This document shows, piece after piece, positions 54,218-63,289 of a stretch of 64,000 bases of DNA (positions are counted from its first letter, which is position 1; each line of letters opens with the position of its first letter). Made by a program: the position numbers and the translations under genes. Source of the stretch: Deltaproteobacteria bacterium (lineage in GTDB: Bacteria; Desulfobacterota; Desulfomonilia; Desulfomonilales; Desulfomonilaceae); contig VGSG01000002.1 of assembly GCA_016875095.1 (NCBI GenBank), positions 1-64,000 of the forward strand. The letters run 5' to 3'. The notes under the pieces are model-generated. The model worked only from the letters and a program-made list of their open reading frames with translations, was not told where the DNA came from and did not search any database.

Positions 54218-54534
54218 CAGCGCAAGAGTAACGAGGATATTGAAGGGTTCGCCCTGGGCTGCCTCCCTCAAAGACATTGTAGGCGGCGCGTTCGTCGTCC
54301 GCGTCGCCGGAACGTCTTACCGCCAAAGCAGGCATAAGCCGTCAGCCTCAGGCCCTTGAAACCATTTTAATACCTTTGGACATAACCGTTTGATCTCCCG
54401 CAAAAAGAGGGCCCGCGCGCGCCCTTTGGCTAGGGAAATCAGAGGGTTCACCCTGATTCTATCACCGGGATGACTTGACTTTTCAGGGGGGAAAAGATAA
54501 AACCCCGGTCTGATCTAGCGAAAATCCCGGGAGC
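54218..54534. other. intergenic region between pilC and lysS
   Basis: Contains two short imperfect hairpins, GGGC/GCCC around 54404-54427 and AATCA...TGATT at about 54437-54458. One of them may end the pil transcript. No gene is seen. Confidence 0.4.
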
Positions 54535-56052
54535 GTGCGGCGCGTGTCCGAACCGTCTCCAAACGAAAGAAAACTGCACATCTCATCTCTGGTCGAAGCC
54601 AGACTCCGCAAGCTCAAAGACCTGGAGGACGCGGGACTAAGCCCCTTCGGCGCCGGCTTCGCGCCGGACCTGACCGCGGCCGCGTTCAGAGAACGATTCT
54701 CAACCGTGATCGCGGAAGACCCTCCGGAAGTCTCGGTGAAGATGGCGGGCAGGATTCTGGCGCTGCGCAATATGGGAAGGGCTTCATTCGTTCGGATCCG
54801 TGATTCGTCAGGCGATTTTCAGGCATATTTCTCCAGAGATTTGGTGGGTCCGGAGCATTATAACTTACTGAAAAAACTGGATGTTGGGGACATCATTGGC
54901 GTTCGTGGCCGTCCGTTTCGCACGCGGACGGGTGAATTGAGCGTAATGGTGGATGATTACACCCTGCTCACCAAGTCGCTCAGGCCCCTACCGGAAAAAT
55001 GGCATGGCCTCTCGGATGTGGAGATCCGTTATCGTCAGCGTTATCTTGACCTTATCGTGAATCCGGGCGTGCGGGACTTGGTGAGGAAGAGGGTCCAGGT
55101 GGTGAACTATCTGAGGCGATTCCTCACGGATCGGGGCTTCCTGGAGGTGGAGACCCCAATGATGCAGCCTATACCGGGTGGGGCGACCGCACGACCCTTC
55201 GAGACCTACCATCATGCGTTGGATCGCAACCTGTACCTGCGCGTGGCGCCGGAGCTGTATCTGAAGAGGCTCTTGGTGGGGGGATTTGATCGGGTCTTCG
55301 AAATTAACCGGAACTTCCGTAACGAGGGTGTGTCTACACAGCACAATCCCGAGTTCACAATGATCGAATTCTACCAAGCGTACGCCACGTACCAAGACCT
55401 CATGCTGTTGACGGAGGAGATGCTTTCGGGACTGGCTCTGGAAGTGGTGGGCAGCTATGAGGTTCCGTACGGCGGTCAAGTTGTTAATCTGAGCCCGCCC
55501 TGGCGGCGGCTGACCGTGAAAGAGGCCCTGCAAACGATTGCAGGACTCCGTGCTGAAGAGATTTCCGACCGCAACGCTCTGTTGGCAAAGGCGCGCGCTC
55601 TGGGTCTGGATGTGGAGGAGCACGCGCCCCTCGGCAAGCTCTGGATGGCCATATTCGACGAGCAAGTGGAACACCAGCTCTGGGGACCGGTCTTCATTCA
55701 CGAATATCCGGTGGAGGTCTCACCGCTGGCGCGCAGAAACGAGAAGGACCTCACGGTGGTGGATCGCTTTGAGTTGTACATCGCCGGGCGAGAGATGGCC
55801 AACGCGTTCACGGAGCTGACCGATCCGCTGGACCAGCGAGCGCGCTTCGAGGAGCAGGTGGAAGCTCGCGCGGCAGGAGACGAGGAAGCCCACTTTCTCG
55901 ATGAGGACTTCCTCAGGGCCCTGGAATACGGCATGCCTCCGGCTGCGGGCGAGGGCCTGGGCATCGATCGACTGGTGATGCTCATGACCGACTCCCGGTC
56001 CATACGGGAAGTGATCCTTTTCCCGCACATGCGGCCTGAGCACGAGGGGTGA
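54535..56052 (+). CDS. lysS: lysyl-tRNA synthetase, class II
   Basis: LysS charges tRNA-Lys. The 505-residue product has an OB-fold anticodon domain (residues about 60-150) and a class II core with RYRQRYLDLIVN, FLEVETPMMQPIPGGATARPF (motif 2 region), NRNFRNEGVSTQHNPEFTMIEFYQAYA and GLGIDRLVMLMTDSRSIREVILFPHMRP (motif 3). Starts at GTG 54535, with GTG 54544 an alternative; the ribosome-binding site is GGGAG. lolC begins at the TGA, so translation is coupled. Confidence 0.96.
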   Translation: MRRVSEPSPNERKLHISSLVEARLRKLKDLEDAGLSPFGAGFAPDLTAAAFRERFSTVIAEDPPEVSVKMAGRILALRNMGRASFVRIRDSSGDFQAYFSRDLVGPEHYNLLKKLDVGDIIGVRGRPFRTRTGELSVMVDDYTLLTKSLRPLPEKWHGLSDVEIRYRQRYLDLIVNPGVRDLVRKRVQVVNYLRRFLTDRGFLEVETPMMQPIPGGATARPFETYHHALDRNLYLRVAPELYLKRLLVGGFDRVFEINRNFRNEGVSTQHNPEFTMIEFYQAYATYQDLMLLTEEMLSGLALEVVGSYEVPYGGQVVNLSPPWRRLTVKEALQTIAGLRAEEISDRNALLAKARALGLDVEEHAPLGKLWMAIFDEQVEHQLWGPVFIHEYPVEVSPLARRNEKDLTVVDRFELYIAGREMANAFTELTDPLDQRARFEEQVEARAAGDEEAHFLDEDFLRALEYGMPPAAGEGLGIDRLVMLMTDSRSIREVILFPHMRPEHEG

Positions 56053-57290
56053 TGAGTCTTCCCTTCGAAATAAGCGTAGGCCTCCGGTATATGAGGGCCA
56101 AGCGCAAACAGACTTTGATCTCGGTTATTACCGCGTTCAGTGTTCTGGGGGTCATGCTCGGGGTCATGACCCTCATCATCGTTATCGGGGTCATGAACGG
56201 CTTCGAAAAAGATCTCAAGGAGAAGATTCTCGGCACGGTCAGCCATCTGGTCATCATGAGCCACTCCACTCGCTCGGTCACGGGGTGGGATCGGCTGATG
56301 CGCCGGATAGAGAAGTTTGACGGCGTGGAAGCCACTACCCCTTATATCTTCGGTCAGGCCATGCTCTCGACTCAGGGAAAGGTCCGTGGAGTGGTCGTTC
56401 GGGGGATAGACGCAGAGACCGCGGGGAAGGTAATTTCTCTACCCAAGTACCTGATCGATGACGGCCGGATGGCGGATGTGGCAATAGTCAAGGATGGGAT
56501 TTCGGGAGTGATCATCGGTAAGGAGCTCGCTGTGATCAGCTCGTTACGTGTGGGTGACGTTATCCAGTTGATCTCCCCGCAAGGAAAACGCACCCCGATC
56601 GGCGCCATCCCGCGGGTGCAGAATTTCCGGATAGTGGGAATTTTCAAGTCAGGCATGTACGAGTTCGATGCGAACCTGGTGTACATGGGATTGGAACAGG
56701 CCCAGAACTTCTTTGAAATGGGCGATGGAGTCACAGGGATCGAAGTGACGGTGGCGGACATCTATTTTGCGCCCAAGCTGGCTGAGCGCATCGAGAAAGC
56801 TCTGGGCAGCCCTTTCTGGACTCGCACGTGGAAGGACATGTACCGGAATCTCTTCAGCGCGCTGAAACTCGAAAAGGCCGCCATGTTCATCATTCTCACT
56901 TTCATAGTGCTGGTGGCCGCGTTCAACATCATTATTTCGCTGATCATGCTGGTGATGGAGAAGAGCAGAGACATCGCGATCCTCAAGGCCCTGGGCGCCA
57001 CATCGGAGAAGATCAGACGGATCTTCATCGTCCAGGGAATGGCCATTGGGCTCATCGGCACATTGTTTGGAGCGATCGCCGGTGTGGCTGGAGGGGCCTT
57101 GTTGGCCAGGTATAAGATCATCGAACTCCCTGAGGAGATCTACACCATTTCCACCTTACCGGTCTCCATAGACGGGATGGACGTGGTGATTATCTGCGTG
57201 GTCGCTCTCACCATTTGCTTTTTCGCCACGATTTATCCGTCCATGCGGGCCGCGCGACTGGAACCGGTGGAGGCCCTTCGGTATGAGTGA
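56052..57290 (+). CDS. lolC: lipoprotein-releasing ABC transporter permease
   Basis: 412 residues of the LolC/LolE type: an N-terminal membrane helix (VITAFSVLGVMLGVMTLIIVIGVMNGFE), a large periplasmic MacB-like domain (about residues 45-260) and three C-terminal helices (FIILTFIVLVAAFNIIISLIMLVM and two more). It extracts outer-membrane lipoproteins from the inner membrane for transport by LolA. Only one LolC/E permease is present, so it may work as a homodimer. ATG 56052 shares bases with the lysS stop codon, and GAGGGGTG precedes it. lolD follows with an overlap. Confidence 0.9.
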   Translation: MSLPFEISVGLRYMRAKRKQTLISVITAFSVLGVMLGVMTLIIVIGVMNGFEKDLKEKILGTVSHLVIMSHSTRSVTGWDRLMRRIEKFDGVEATTPYIFGQAMLSTQGKVRGVVVRGIDAETAGKVISLPKYLIDDGRMADVAIVKDGISGVIIGKELAVISSLRVGDVIQLISPQGKRTPIGAIPRVQNFRIVGIFKSGMYEFDANLVYMGLEQAQNFFEMGDGVTGIEVTVADIYFAPKLAERIEKALGSPFWTRTWKDMYRNLFSALKLEKAAMFIILTFIVLVAAFNIIISLIMLVMEKSRDIAILKALGATSEKIRRIFIVQGMAIGLIGTLFGAIAGVAGGALLARYKIIELPEEIYTISTLPVSIDGMDVVIICVVALTICFFATIYPSMRAARLEPVEALRYE

Positions 57291-57969
57291 GCGCATGCTC
57301 TACGAAATCAGTGACCTGTGGAAGAGCTATTCCAACGGGATAAGAACAGTGGAAGTTCTCCGTGGAGTGGACTTCGCAGTGAAATCCGGAGAGACCGTTG
57401 CCGTAACGGGTCCATCGGGGGTGGGCAAGAGCACGTTTCTTCATATTCTGGGCCTCTTGGATCGGGCTGGAGGCGGTGTGGTGCGATTGGACGGGAACGA
57501 TGTGCAGGAAATGAACGATACTCAGCGAGCGCATGTCAGGAATCGGCGCATCGGCTTCGTATTCCAGTTTTTTCAGCTCCTGCCCGAGTTTTCCGCTCTG
57601 GAGAATGTGATGATGCCCGGCCTGATCGCGGGGGAAAAACCTGCTAAACTCCGGAACACGGCGAGCGATCTGCTGGAGGCCGTGGGCCTGGCGGGAATGA
57701 GCCATCGCAGACCCGGCGAGCTTTCGGGGGGCGAACAGCAGCGGGTGGCCATAGCGCGCGCCCTGATCATGAATCCTGATGTGGTGCTTGCCGATGAACC
57801 CACGGGGAACCTGGATCCGGCCACGGGCGAGGAAGTGGAGGAACTCCTACGGGAACTCAATCGCACTCGGAACACCACCCTGATCGTGGTCACTCACAAA
57901 GAATCCCTGTCTACGGTTATGGACCGAAGAGTCGGTCTAATGGGAGGAAAACTAAAGGAACTACAATGA
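57283..57969 (+). CDS. lolD: lipoprotein-releasing ABC transporter ATP-binding protein
   Basis: 228 residues. Walker A (GPSGVGKST), the Q-loop ([19 protein letters not shown]), signature ([32 protein letters not shown]) and H-loop (VVTHKE) are complete. It energises LolC. The start overlaps the end of lolC by 8 bases; bamA starts 4 bases before its stop, giving a tightly coupled operon. Confidence 0.94.
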   Translation: MSERMLYEISDLWKSYSNGIRTVEVLRGVDFAVKSGETVAVTGPSGVGKSTFLHILGLLDRAGGGVVRLDGNDVQEMNDTQRAHVRNRRIGFVFQFFQLLPEFSALENVMMPGLIAGEKPAKLRNTASDLLEAVGLAGMSHRRPGELSGGEQQRVAIARALIMNPDVVLADEPTGNLDPATGEEVEELLRELNRTRNTTLIVVTHKESLSTVMDRRVGLMGGKLKELQ

Positions 57970-60629
57970 GAAGGCTTCTCCCCATCATAACCGCGCTGCT
58001 GGTGACCTCCGTGACGGCGACCGCGGCCGAGCAGCCCGCGGGGAGGGTTCTGATGTTCCCCATCAAGGTGGTCGAGAAGGGCGCTAAGACAGAGTTTAGC
58101 GACGAGATGGCCGCGGTGCTCGGAGGTGAGCTTACCCGGGAAGGGGACCTCCAGGTGATATCCGGCCGCCCGTACCTATCCGTGATCGAAGACGGCGCCG
58201 TGGACCCTGTCCGCATGGCCAGGATAGCCCAGAGAATGGACGCCCAGTCGGTGGTATGGGGCGCCCTGACCAAACGGGACGAAGGCTACGGGCTCGAGGT
58301 CTCGGTCATGGGCCAGGATCCGAAGGTCAAACCGCGGCTTTTCTCCGCCTCGGGCAAAGATATGGAACAACTCTTGGGCGGCATAAAGGATCTTGCGGCG
58401 CAGATCGGTCGCGTAGTATTCAACCGACCCAAGGTTGGAAAGGTGACGATCCAGGGGAACAAGCGGGTCAGCAATGAAGCCATTTTGAACAAACTGGACC
58501 TCAAACCCGGCACGCCGTTCCTCAAGTCCGCGGTGGGGGAAGAGATCCGGGAACTCTACTCCATGGGCTTTTTCGACGACGTGCAAATCCAGGCTGAGGA
58601 GGCCGGCGCGGGCGAGGTGGAACTCAAGATAGTGCTCAAGGAACGACCTTCAATCAAAGAAATCATAATCGAAGGAAACTCGGCCTTTTCCAAGGACAAG
58701 ATACTCGATCGCGTCACCACCAAGTCCTTTACCGTGGCTAATGCGGAGCGGATTCGGGCGGATATCGCCAAGGTCAAGGACATGTACGAAAAGGAAGGCT
58801 ACTACGAGCCCGAGGTCGATTTCGAGATCAAAGAGCTGTCTCCCAGCGAAGCGAATCTCGTATTCAAGATCAAGGAAGGCCAGAAGAGTTATCTGACGAA
58901 AGTAGAATTTGAGGGACGCCAAAAGCTGTCCGAGAGTGAACTGAAAAAGATCTTGACCATTAAGGAAGCGAGCTGGTTCTGGTTTTTCGACGAAAGCGGC
59001 GCCTTTACCAAAGAGAAACTTGAAGAGAACCGTTTCCGGATCCTCGCATATTACATGGATAGAGGATTCATCAATGTTCAGGCGGGCGCGCCTAAGATCG
59101 ACATCAATGACGGCAGGGTGACGGTTACCTACCCGATCCGTGAGGGCGATCGGTTCCAAGTGCGGAAAGTGGATGTGGACGGTGACCTTGTAATGCCGGC
59201 CGACAAGCTTCGGGCCGGCCTGGAAACCAAACCGAAGACATGGTTTCAACGATCCCTCATAGGAAACGACATAAAGGCGCTCACAAAGATCTATAACAAT
59301 ATGGGATATGCGTACGCGGACGTCGAACCCAGACAACAGATCAATAGCGACCACAATTTTGTGGACATCACCTACAGGATCAACAAAGGCCAACAGGTGA
59401 CCCTGGAACGGGTGGACATCAGCGGGAACGAGCGGACCAGAGATAAAGTGATACGAAGAGGTCTGGGCGTGAGCGAAGGGGACCGCTACAACGCCGACGC
59501 AATGGACGCCACCAAGAAATACCTTGAATCTACCGAGTTATTCGAAGCGGTGAAGTTGAAGACATCACCCGGGTCTCGGCCGGATTTGATGAATGTCACC
59601 GTAGACGTCCTGGAGAAGAAGACGGGGTCGCTCGCAGCCGGACTGGGCTACTCATCCCAGGAAGGGGCGATGGGGAATGTTAACCTGAAAGAAAAGAATC
59701 TTTTCGGCCTCGGCATCGTCGCCAACGTCAAGGCAAACATCTCGGGCAGGCGGAGCACCTATGAAGGTTCCGTCTCATATCCGTGGATGTTCGATATCCC
59801 GCTAACAGGGACCGTAAAGGCGTACGACACCAACTACAAGGAGCTCAATCACGTTCGTAAAGCCGAAGGGATGGGGATCTACGGCGGTTACCCAATCTAC
59901 GGAGGCTGGCAGCTTTCCACGGGTGCGATGCGGGACTCCAGCAAGATTTCCGGCATGACGGGCGGCTATAGCAAGTCCACTGTTGAGTATTACAAGAAAT
60001 ACAATCGGACCGCGCAGCAGTACCTCAACACGTCAGAGAACTCCGTCCAGGTAAGCCTCAGCCGCGATACTCGTAACAGCGGGGTGCTGCCCACTATGGG
60101 CAGTCAGCTCAGCGTAATTAGTCGGTTTTCCGGCTTCGGTGCGGATCTGGCATATTCCCGACACGATGGGGAAGCGGTTTACTATCAGCCCTTGTTCTGG
60201 AAGGCCGTGATGAAAGTTCGCGGCCACGGGTCTCTTCTCGCGGAAGCGAGCGGAGAGCCCATCCCATTCGATCGCCGGCTCCTCCTCGGCGGGATAGCGA
60301 GTGTCCGCGGTTATCAGTACGGGGAGATCGGGCCGAAAGATAAACTGGGCTACATTTTCGGCGGCGACAGGGCTGTTTATGCCAATATCGAATGCCTGGT
60401 CCCTCTGGTGCAGTCGCTCAACCTCAACGGCGTGGTCTTTTTTGACGCGGGCAATGCTTGGAACGCCGAGGATTCTCCGTTGCCCACAACAGTCAAAGCT
60501 GGCTACGGAGCAGGGATTCGCTGGTTGTCTCCCATGGGGCCGATGCGCTTTGAGTACGGCTGGAAAGTTCAGCGCGAACCGTGGGAGGCTCCGGGGGCTA
60601 TCGCGTTTTCAATGGGACAGCTCTTCTGA
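57966..60629 (+). CDS. bamA: outer membrane protein assembly factor BamA with an extra N-terminal domain
   Basis: 887 residues. After a signal peptide (LLPIITALLVTSVTATAAE) comes a region of about 130 residues (about 25-145; VLMFPIKVVEKGAKTEFSDEMAAVLGGEL) that is not present in classical BamA. Five POTRA domains then start near residues 158, 229, 306, 396 and 474 (for example VGKVTIQGNKRVSNEAIL and LERVDISGNERTRDKVI). The rest is a 16-strand Omp85 barrel ending with F (AIAFSMGQLF), the usual outer-membrane signal. BamA inserts beta-barrel proteins. Downstream genes are skp, lpxD and lpxA, the order known from proteobacteria. Confidence 0.93.
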   Translation: MRRLLPIITALLVTSVTATAAEQPAGRVLMFPIKVVEKGAKTEFSDEMAAVLGGELTREGDLQVISGRPYLSVIEDGAVDPVRMARIAQRMDAQSVVWGALTKRDEGYGLEVSVMGQDPKVKPRLFSASGKDMEQLLGGIKDLAAQIGRVVFNRPKVGKVTIQGNKRVSNEAILNKLDLKPGTPFLKSAVGEEIRELYSMGFFDDVQIQAEEAGAGEVELKIVLKERPSIKEIIIEGNSAFSKDKILDRVTTKSFTVANAERIRADIAKVKDMYEKEGYYEPEVDFEIKELSPSEANLVFKIKEGQKSYLTKVEFEGRQKLSESELKKILTIKEASWFWFFDESGAFTKEKLEENRFRILAYYMDRGFINVQAGAPKIDINDGRVTVTYPIREGDRFQVRKVDVDGDLVMPADKLRAGLETKPKTWFQRSLIGNDIKALTKIYNNMGYAYADVEPRQQINSDHNFVDITYRINKGQQVTLERVDISGNERTRDKVIRRGLGVSEGDRYNADAMDATKKYLESTELFEAVKLKTSPGSRPDLMNVTVDVLEKKTGSLAAGLGYSSQEGAMGNVNLKEKNLFGLGIVANVKANISGRRSTYEGSVSYPWMFDIPLTGTVKAYDTNYKELNHVRKAEGMGIYGGYPIYGGWQLSTGAMRDSSKISGMTGGYSKSTVEYYKKYNRTAQQYLNTSENSVQVSLSRDTRNSGVLPTMGSQLSVISRFSGFGADLAYSRHDGEAVYYQPLFWKAVMKVRGHGSLLAEASGEPIPFDRRLLLGGIASVRGYQYGEIGPKDKLGYIFGGDRAVYANIECLVPLVQSLNLNGVVFFDAGNAWNAEDSPLPTTVKAGYGAGIRWLSPMGPMRFEYGWKVQREPWEAPGAIAFSMGQLF

Positions 60630-60773
60630 GCCGCGGCGAGAAAACCAATGGATCGGAGCGTTATCGGAGAGCGGCTCAGGGGAGAATCCGGGCATCGAGA
60701 CAGCGCGCGTTGGGCGCGCTCTACGGAAATTAAACAGAGTATGTGAAAACTCTGCGAAAGAAGGAGCGTTCGT

Positions 60774-61400
60774 ATGAAAAAGCACGTGACTGTGATTATC
60801 GGCGTTTTATTCGGCATGGTCTTTCTCTTGTCCTCATCGGCGTTCGCACAGGCAAAAGCTTTTGCCTTCGTTGATTTCCAGAAATTCGCCACCGAATCGA
60901 AGAAAGCTCAGGTCGAACAAAGCAGATTCGGAGACCTGGTAAGACAGAAGAGAGAAGATCTGGAGAAGAGGAAGAAGGAGATCGATAGGCTTCAGGAGGA
61001 GCTCCAGAAGCAAGGGCCGATGCTGAAAGAAGACACCAGGAATCAGAAGATCAAAGAGATCGGCATCAAAGAGATGGAGTTCAAGCTGGCCGAAAGAGAT
61101 GCCCAGAGTCAGCTCCAAAACGAGCAGCGAGACGCCGAGCAGGTCCTTCAGCAGGACATCAAGAAGATCATTAACGCAATCAGGCAGGAAAAGAACCTTA
61201 CCATCGTATTTAATTCAATGGCGCTCCTCTCCGCTGACGACGCTCTGGATATCACGGAGGAAGTGATCAAGCGATACGACGCGCTGGCTGGTGGCAAGCC
61301 TGCTGCAGCAAAGCCTGCGCCCGCTGCGGGGCCTGCGAAGCCTGCTCCTGCCGCGGCGCCTGCGAAGCCTGCGCCACCCGCGGCCAAACCCACGAGATAG
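60774..61400 (+). CDS. skp: OmpH/Skp-family periplasmic chaperone with an Ala/Pro/Lys tail
   Basis: 208 residues with a signal peptide (IGVLFGMVFLLSSSAFAQA) and a mature Skp/OmpH body with long alpha-helical, charged hairpins (KREDLEKRKKEIDRLQEELQKQ and AQSQLQNEQRDAEQVLQQDIKKII) that hold unfolded outer-membrane proteins. The end differs from Skp: about 33 residues of PAAAKPAPAAGPAKPAPAAAP repeats, likely a disordered or cell-wall-linked tail. It lies between bamA and lpxD, as usual. Confidence 0.9.
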   Translation: MKKHVTVIIGVLFGMVFLLSSSAFAQAKAFAFVDFQKFATESKKAQVEQSRFGDLVRQKREDLEKRKKEIDRLQEELQKQGPMLKEDTRNQKIKEIGIKEMEFKLAERDAQSQLQNEQRDAEQVLQQDIKKIINAIRQEKNLTIVFNSMALLSADDALDITEEVIKRYDALAGGKPAAAKPAPAAGPAKPAPAAAPAKPAPPAAKPTR

Positions 61401-61438
61401 AAACGCTGCGGAACCCAAGGGAGCGCATCCCGCGCGTC

Positions 61439-62485
61439 ATGAAAAGATACACGCTGGAAGAGCTCGCGGTTCATCTGGGCGGAGAGCCCTCGGAACGTCC
61501 CGGACCTGAGATCGAGGGGGTTCGGCCCCTGGAGTATGCGGGGAAGACCGACATCACGTACGTGAGTCATGTCGGTTTTCTGGCCAAACTGAACCAGAGC
61601 GCGGCTGGAGCAGTCTTGCTACCGTTCGGGCTCGATTCGGGAGACCGCCCGTTCATTCGCGCGAAAAACCCGGAGGTCGCGTTTGCGCGGCTCACCGAAC
61701 TCTATTACGGATACCCGCGCCCTCCTCATGGGGTCTCCCCTCGCGCCGACGTGCACCTGGAAGCTTTGTTGGGCGCCGAGGTGTATGTGGGCCCGTTTGC
61801 GGTTGTCGGACGCGGGGCTCGTATCGGAGACCGATCCGTTGTGGCCCCGCATGTGGTCATTGGCGAAGATGTTCAAATAGGGGCCGGGACGTGGATCTTT
61901 CCGCACGTGACCATCTATCCGGGCGTGACGATCGGGGAGCGGGTCATAATCCATGCGGGCTCGGTGATCGGCGCGGATGGATTTGGCTTTGTCAGAGATT
62001 CTTCCGAGTCCGGGACGGTGATGAACGTTAAGAAGTATCACAGTGGCGCCGTGGAGATCGGTAATGACGTGGAAATAGGGGCTCTTTGCGCAATCGACCG
62101 GGCCTTGGCGGGGATAACGAGACTGGGTGACGGCGTGAAATTGGACAACCAGGTGCAGATCGCGCACAGCGTGCAGATTGGTGAGGGAACCGTCATTGCG
62201 GCCCAGGTGGGGATCGCGGGGAGTTCTTCGGTTGGACGCCTGGGAGTGATCGCGGGCCAGGTGGGAATAGCCGATCATCTCAAGGTGGGCAATCACGTCA
62301 TGTTGGCCGCGCAGGCGGGCGTGTATCGGGACGTGCCTGACGGCTCGATCTTATCGGGCGCGATACCGGCGATGCCGGTGAACCAATTCCGCCGGGTCCA
62401 GAGCTGGTTCAAGAAGCTCCCGGAGCTTGTGGAACGTATACGGAAACTGGAACGACTGGTCCAACCCAGCAGCAAGGAAAGCTGA
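61439..62485 (+). CDS. lpxD: UDP-3-O-acylglucosamine N-acyltransferase
   Basis: LpxD adds the second acyl chain in lipid A synthesis. The 348 residues show an N-terminal uridine-binding domain and a left-handed beta-helix with hexapeptide repeats (VGPFAVVGRGARIGDRSVVAPHVVIGEDV), the catalytic histidine in VKKYHSGAVEIGNDVEIGALCAIDRA and the GADGFGFV motif. lpxA starts immediately after the stop codon. fabZ, often found between them, is absent. Confidence 0.94.
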   Translation: MKRYTLEELAVHLGGEPSERPGPEIEGVRPLEYAGKTDITYVSHVGFLAKLNQSAAGAVLLPFGLDSGDRPFIRAKNPEVAFARLTELYYGYPRPPHGVSPRADVHLEALLGAEVYVGPFAVVGRGARIGDRSVVAPHVVIGEDVQIGAGTWIFPHVTIYPGVTIGERVIIHAGSVIGADGFGFVRDSSESGTVMNVKKYHSGAVEIGNDVEIGALCAIDRALAGITRLGDGVKLDNQVQIAHSVQIGEGTVIAAQVGIAGSSSVGRLGVIAGQVGIADHLKVGNHVMLAAQAGVYRDVPDGSILSGAIPAMPVNQFRRVQSWFKKLPELVERIRKLERLVQPSSKES

Positions 62486-63289
62486 ATGATACATCCCACC
62501 GCGGTTATTCATCCGGAGGCCAGCCTCGGGAGCAACGTTTCGGTCGGCCCTTACTCTGTTATCGGCCCCCATGTGGTCTTGGAGGACGGCTGTGAGATCG
62601 GCCCGCACGTAACCATCGAGGGTGAGACGCGGGTTGGGGCCGAATCGATCATTTATCAGTTCGCCAGTGTGGGCGCTGCTCCTCAAGACTTTACGTACAA
62701 AGGGGAGCTTACCCGCGTGGATATCGGCAAACGGGTGCGGGTAAGGGAGTACGTCACCATCCACCGCGGGACGGCCAAAGGATTGGGCGCAACGATTATC
62801 GGGGATGAGTGTTATCTTATGGCGTATTGTCATGTAGCGCACGACTGCATATTGGGTTCAGGGGTAATCATGGCGAATTCCGCGCACCTGGGCGGCCATA
62901 TCGAGCTTGGGGAAAAAGCCATACTTGGTGGCGTGGTCGCGGTGCATCAGTTCGTGCGAGTGGGAGAGTACGCGTTGGTCGGCGGGGTATCGGGAGTCGC
63001 GAAGGACATTCCGCCGTACACGCTCGCGTCGGGCGCGAGGGCCGTCGTATACGGTCTCAACGAAGTGGGTTTGAGGCGTCAGGGATTCTCACGTGAAACG
63101 ATTTCCACTCTAAAGCGGGCGTTCAAATTGGCTTTTCGATCCGGGATGCGAATTGTGGAAGCAGTGGAAGCCATTCGCTCGGAACTGTCCCATTCACCCG
63201 AAGCGCTCAAGTTCGCTGAATTTCTGGCCACCTCTCGTCGAGGCGCGGCGCGGGTGTCTCTTACGCGGCATCAATTCAGAAGGGCATAA
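62486..63289 (+). CDS. lpxA: acyl-[ACP]-UDP-N-acetylglucosamine O-acyltransferase
   Basis: LpxA transfers the 3-O acyl chain to UDP-GlcNAc, the first step of lipid A synthesis. 267 residues. The start MIHPTAVIHPEASLG, hexapeptide repeats and the conserved VGAAPQDFTYKGELTRVDIG, EYVTIHRGT and LMAYCHVAHDC (catalytic His) blocks are all present. The next gene, lpxI, overlaps its stop by one base. Confidence 0.95.
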   Translation: MIHPTAVIHPEASLGSNVSVGPYSVIGPHVVLEDGCEIGPHVTIEGETRVGAESIIYQFASVGAAPQDFTYKGELTRVDIGKRVRVREYVTIHRGTAKGLGATIIGDECYLMAYCHVAHDCILGSGVIMANSAHLGGHIELGEKAILGGVVAVHQFVRVGEYALVGGVSGVAKDIPPYTLASGARAVVYGLNEVGLRRQGFSRETISTLKRAFKLAFRSGMRIVEAVEAIRSELSHSPEALKFAEFLATSRRGAARVSLTRHQFRRA

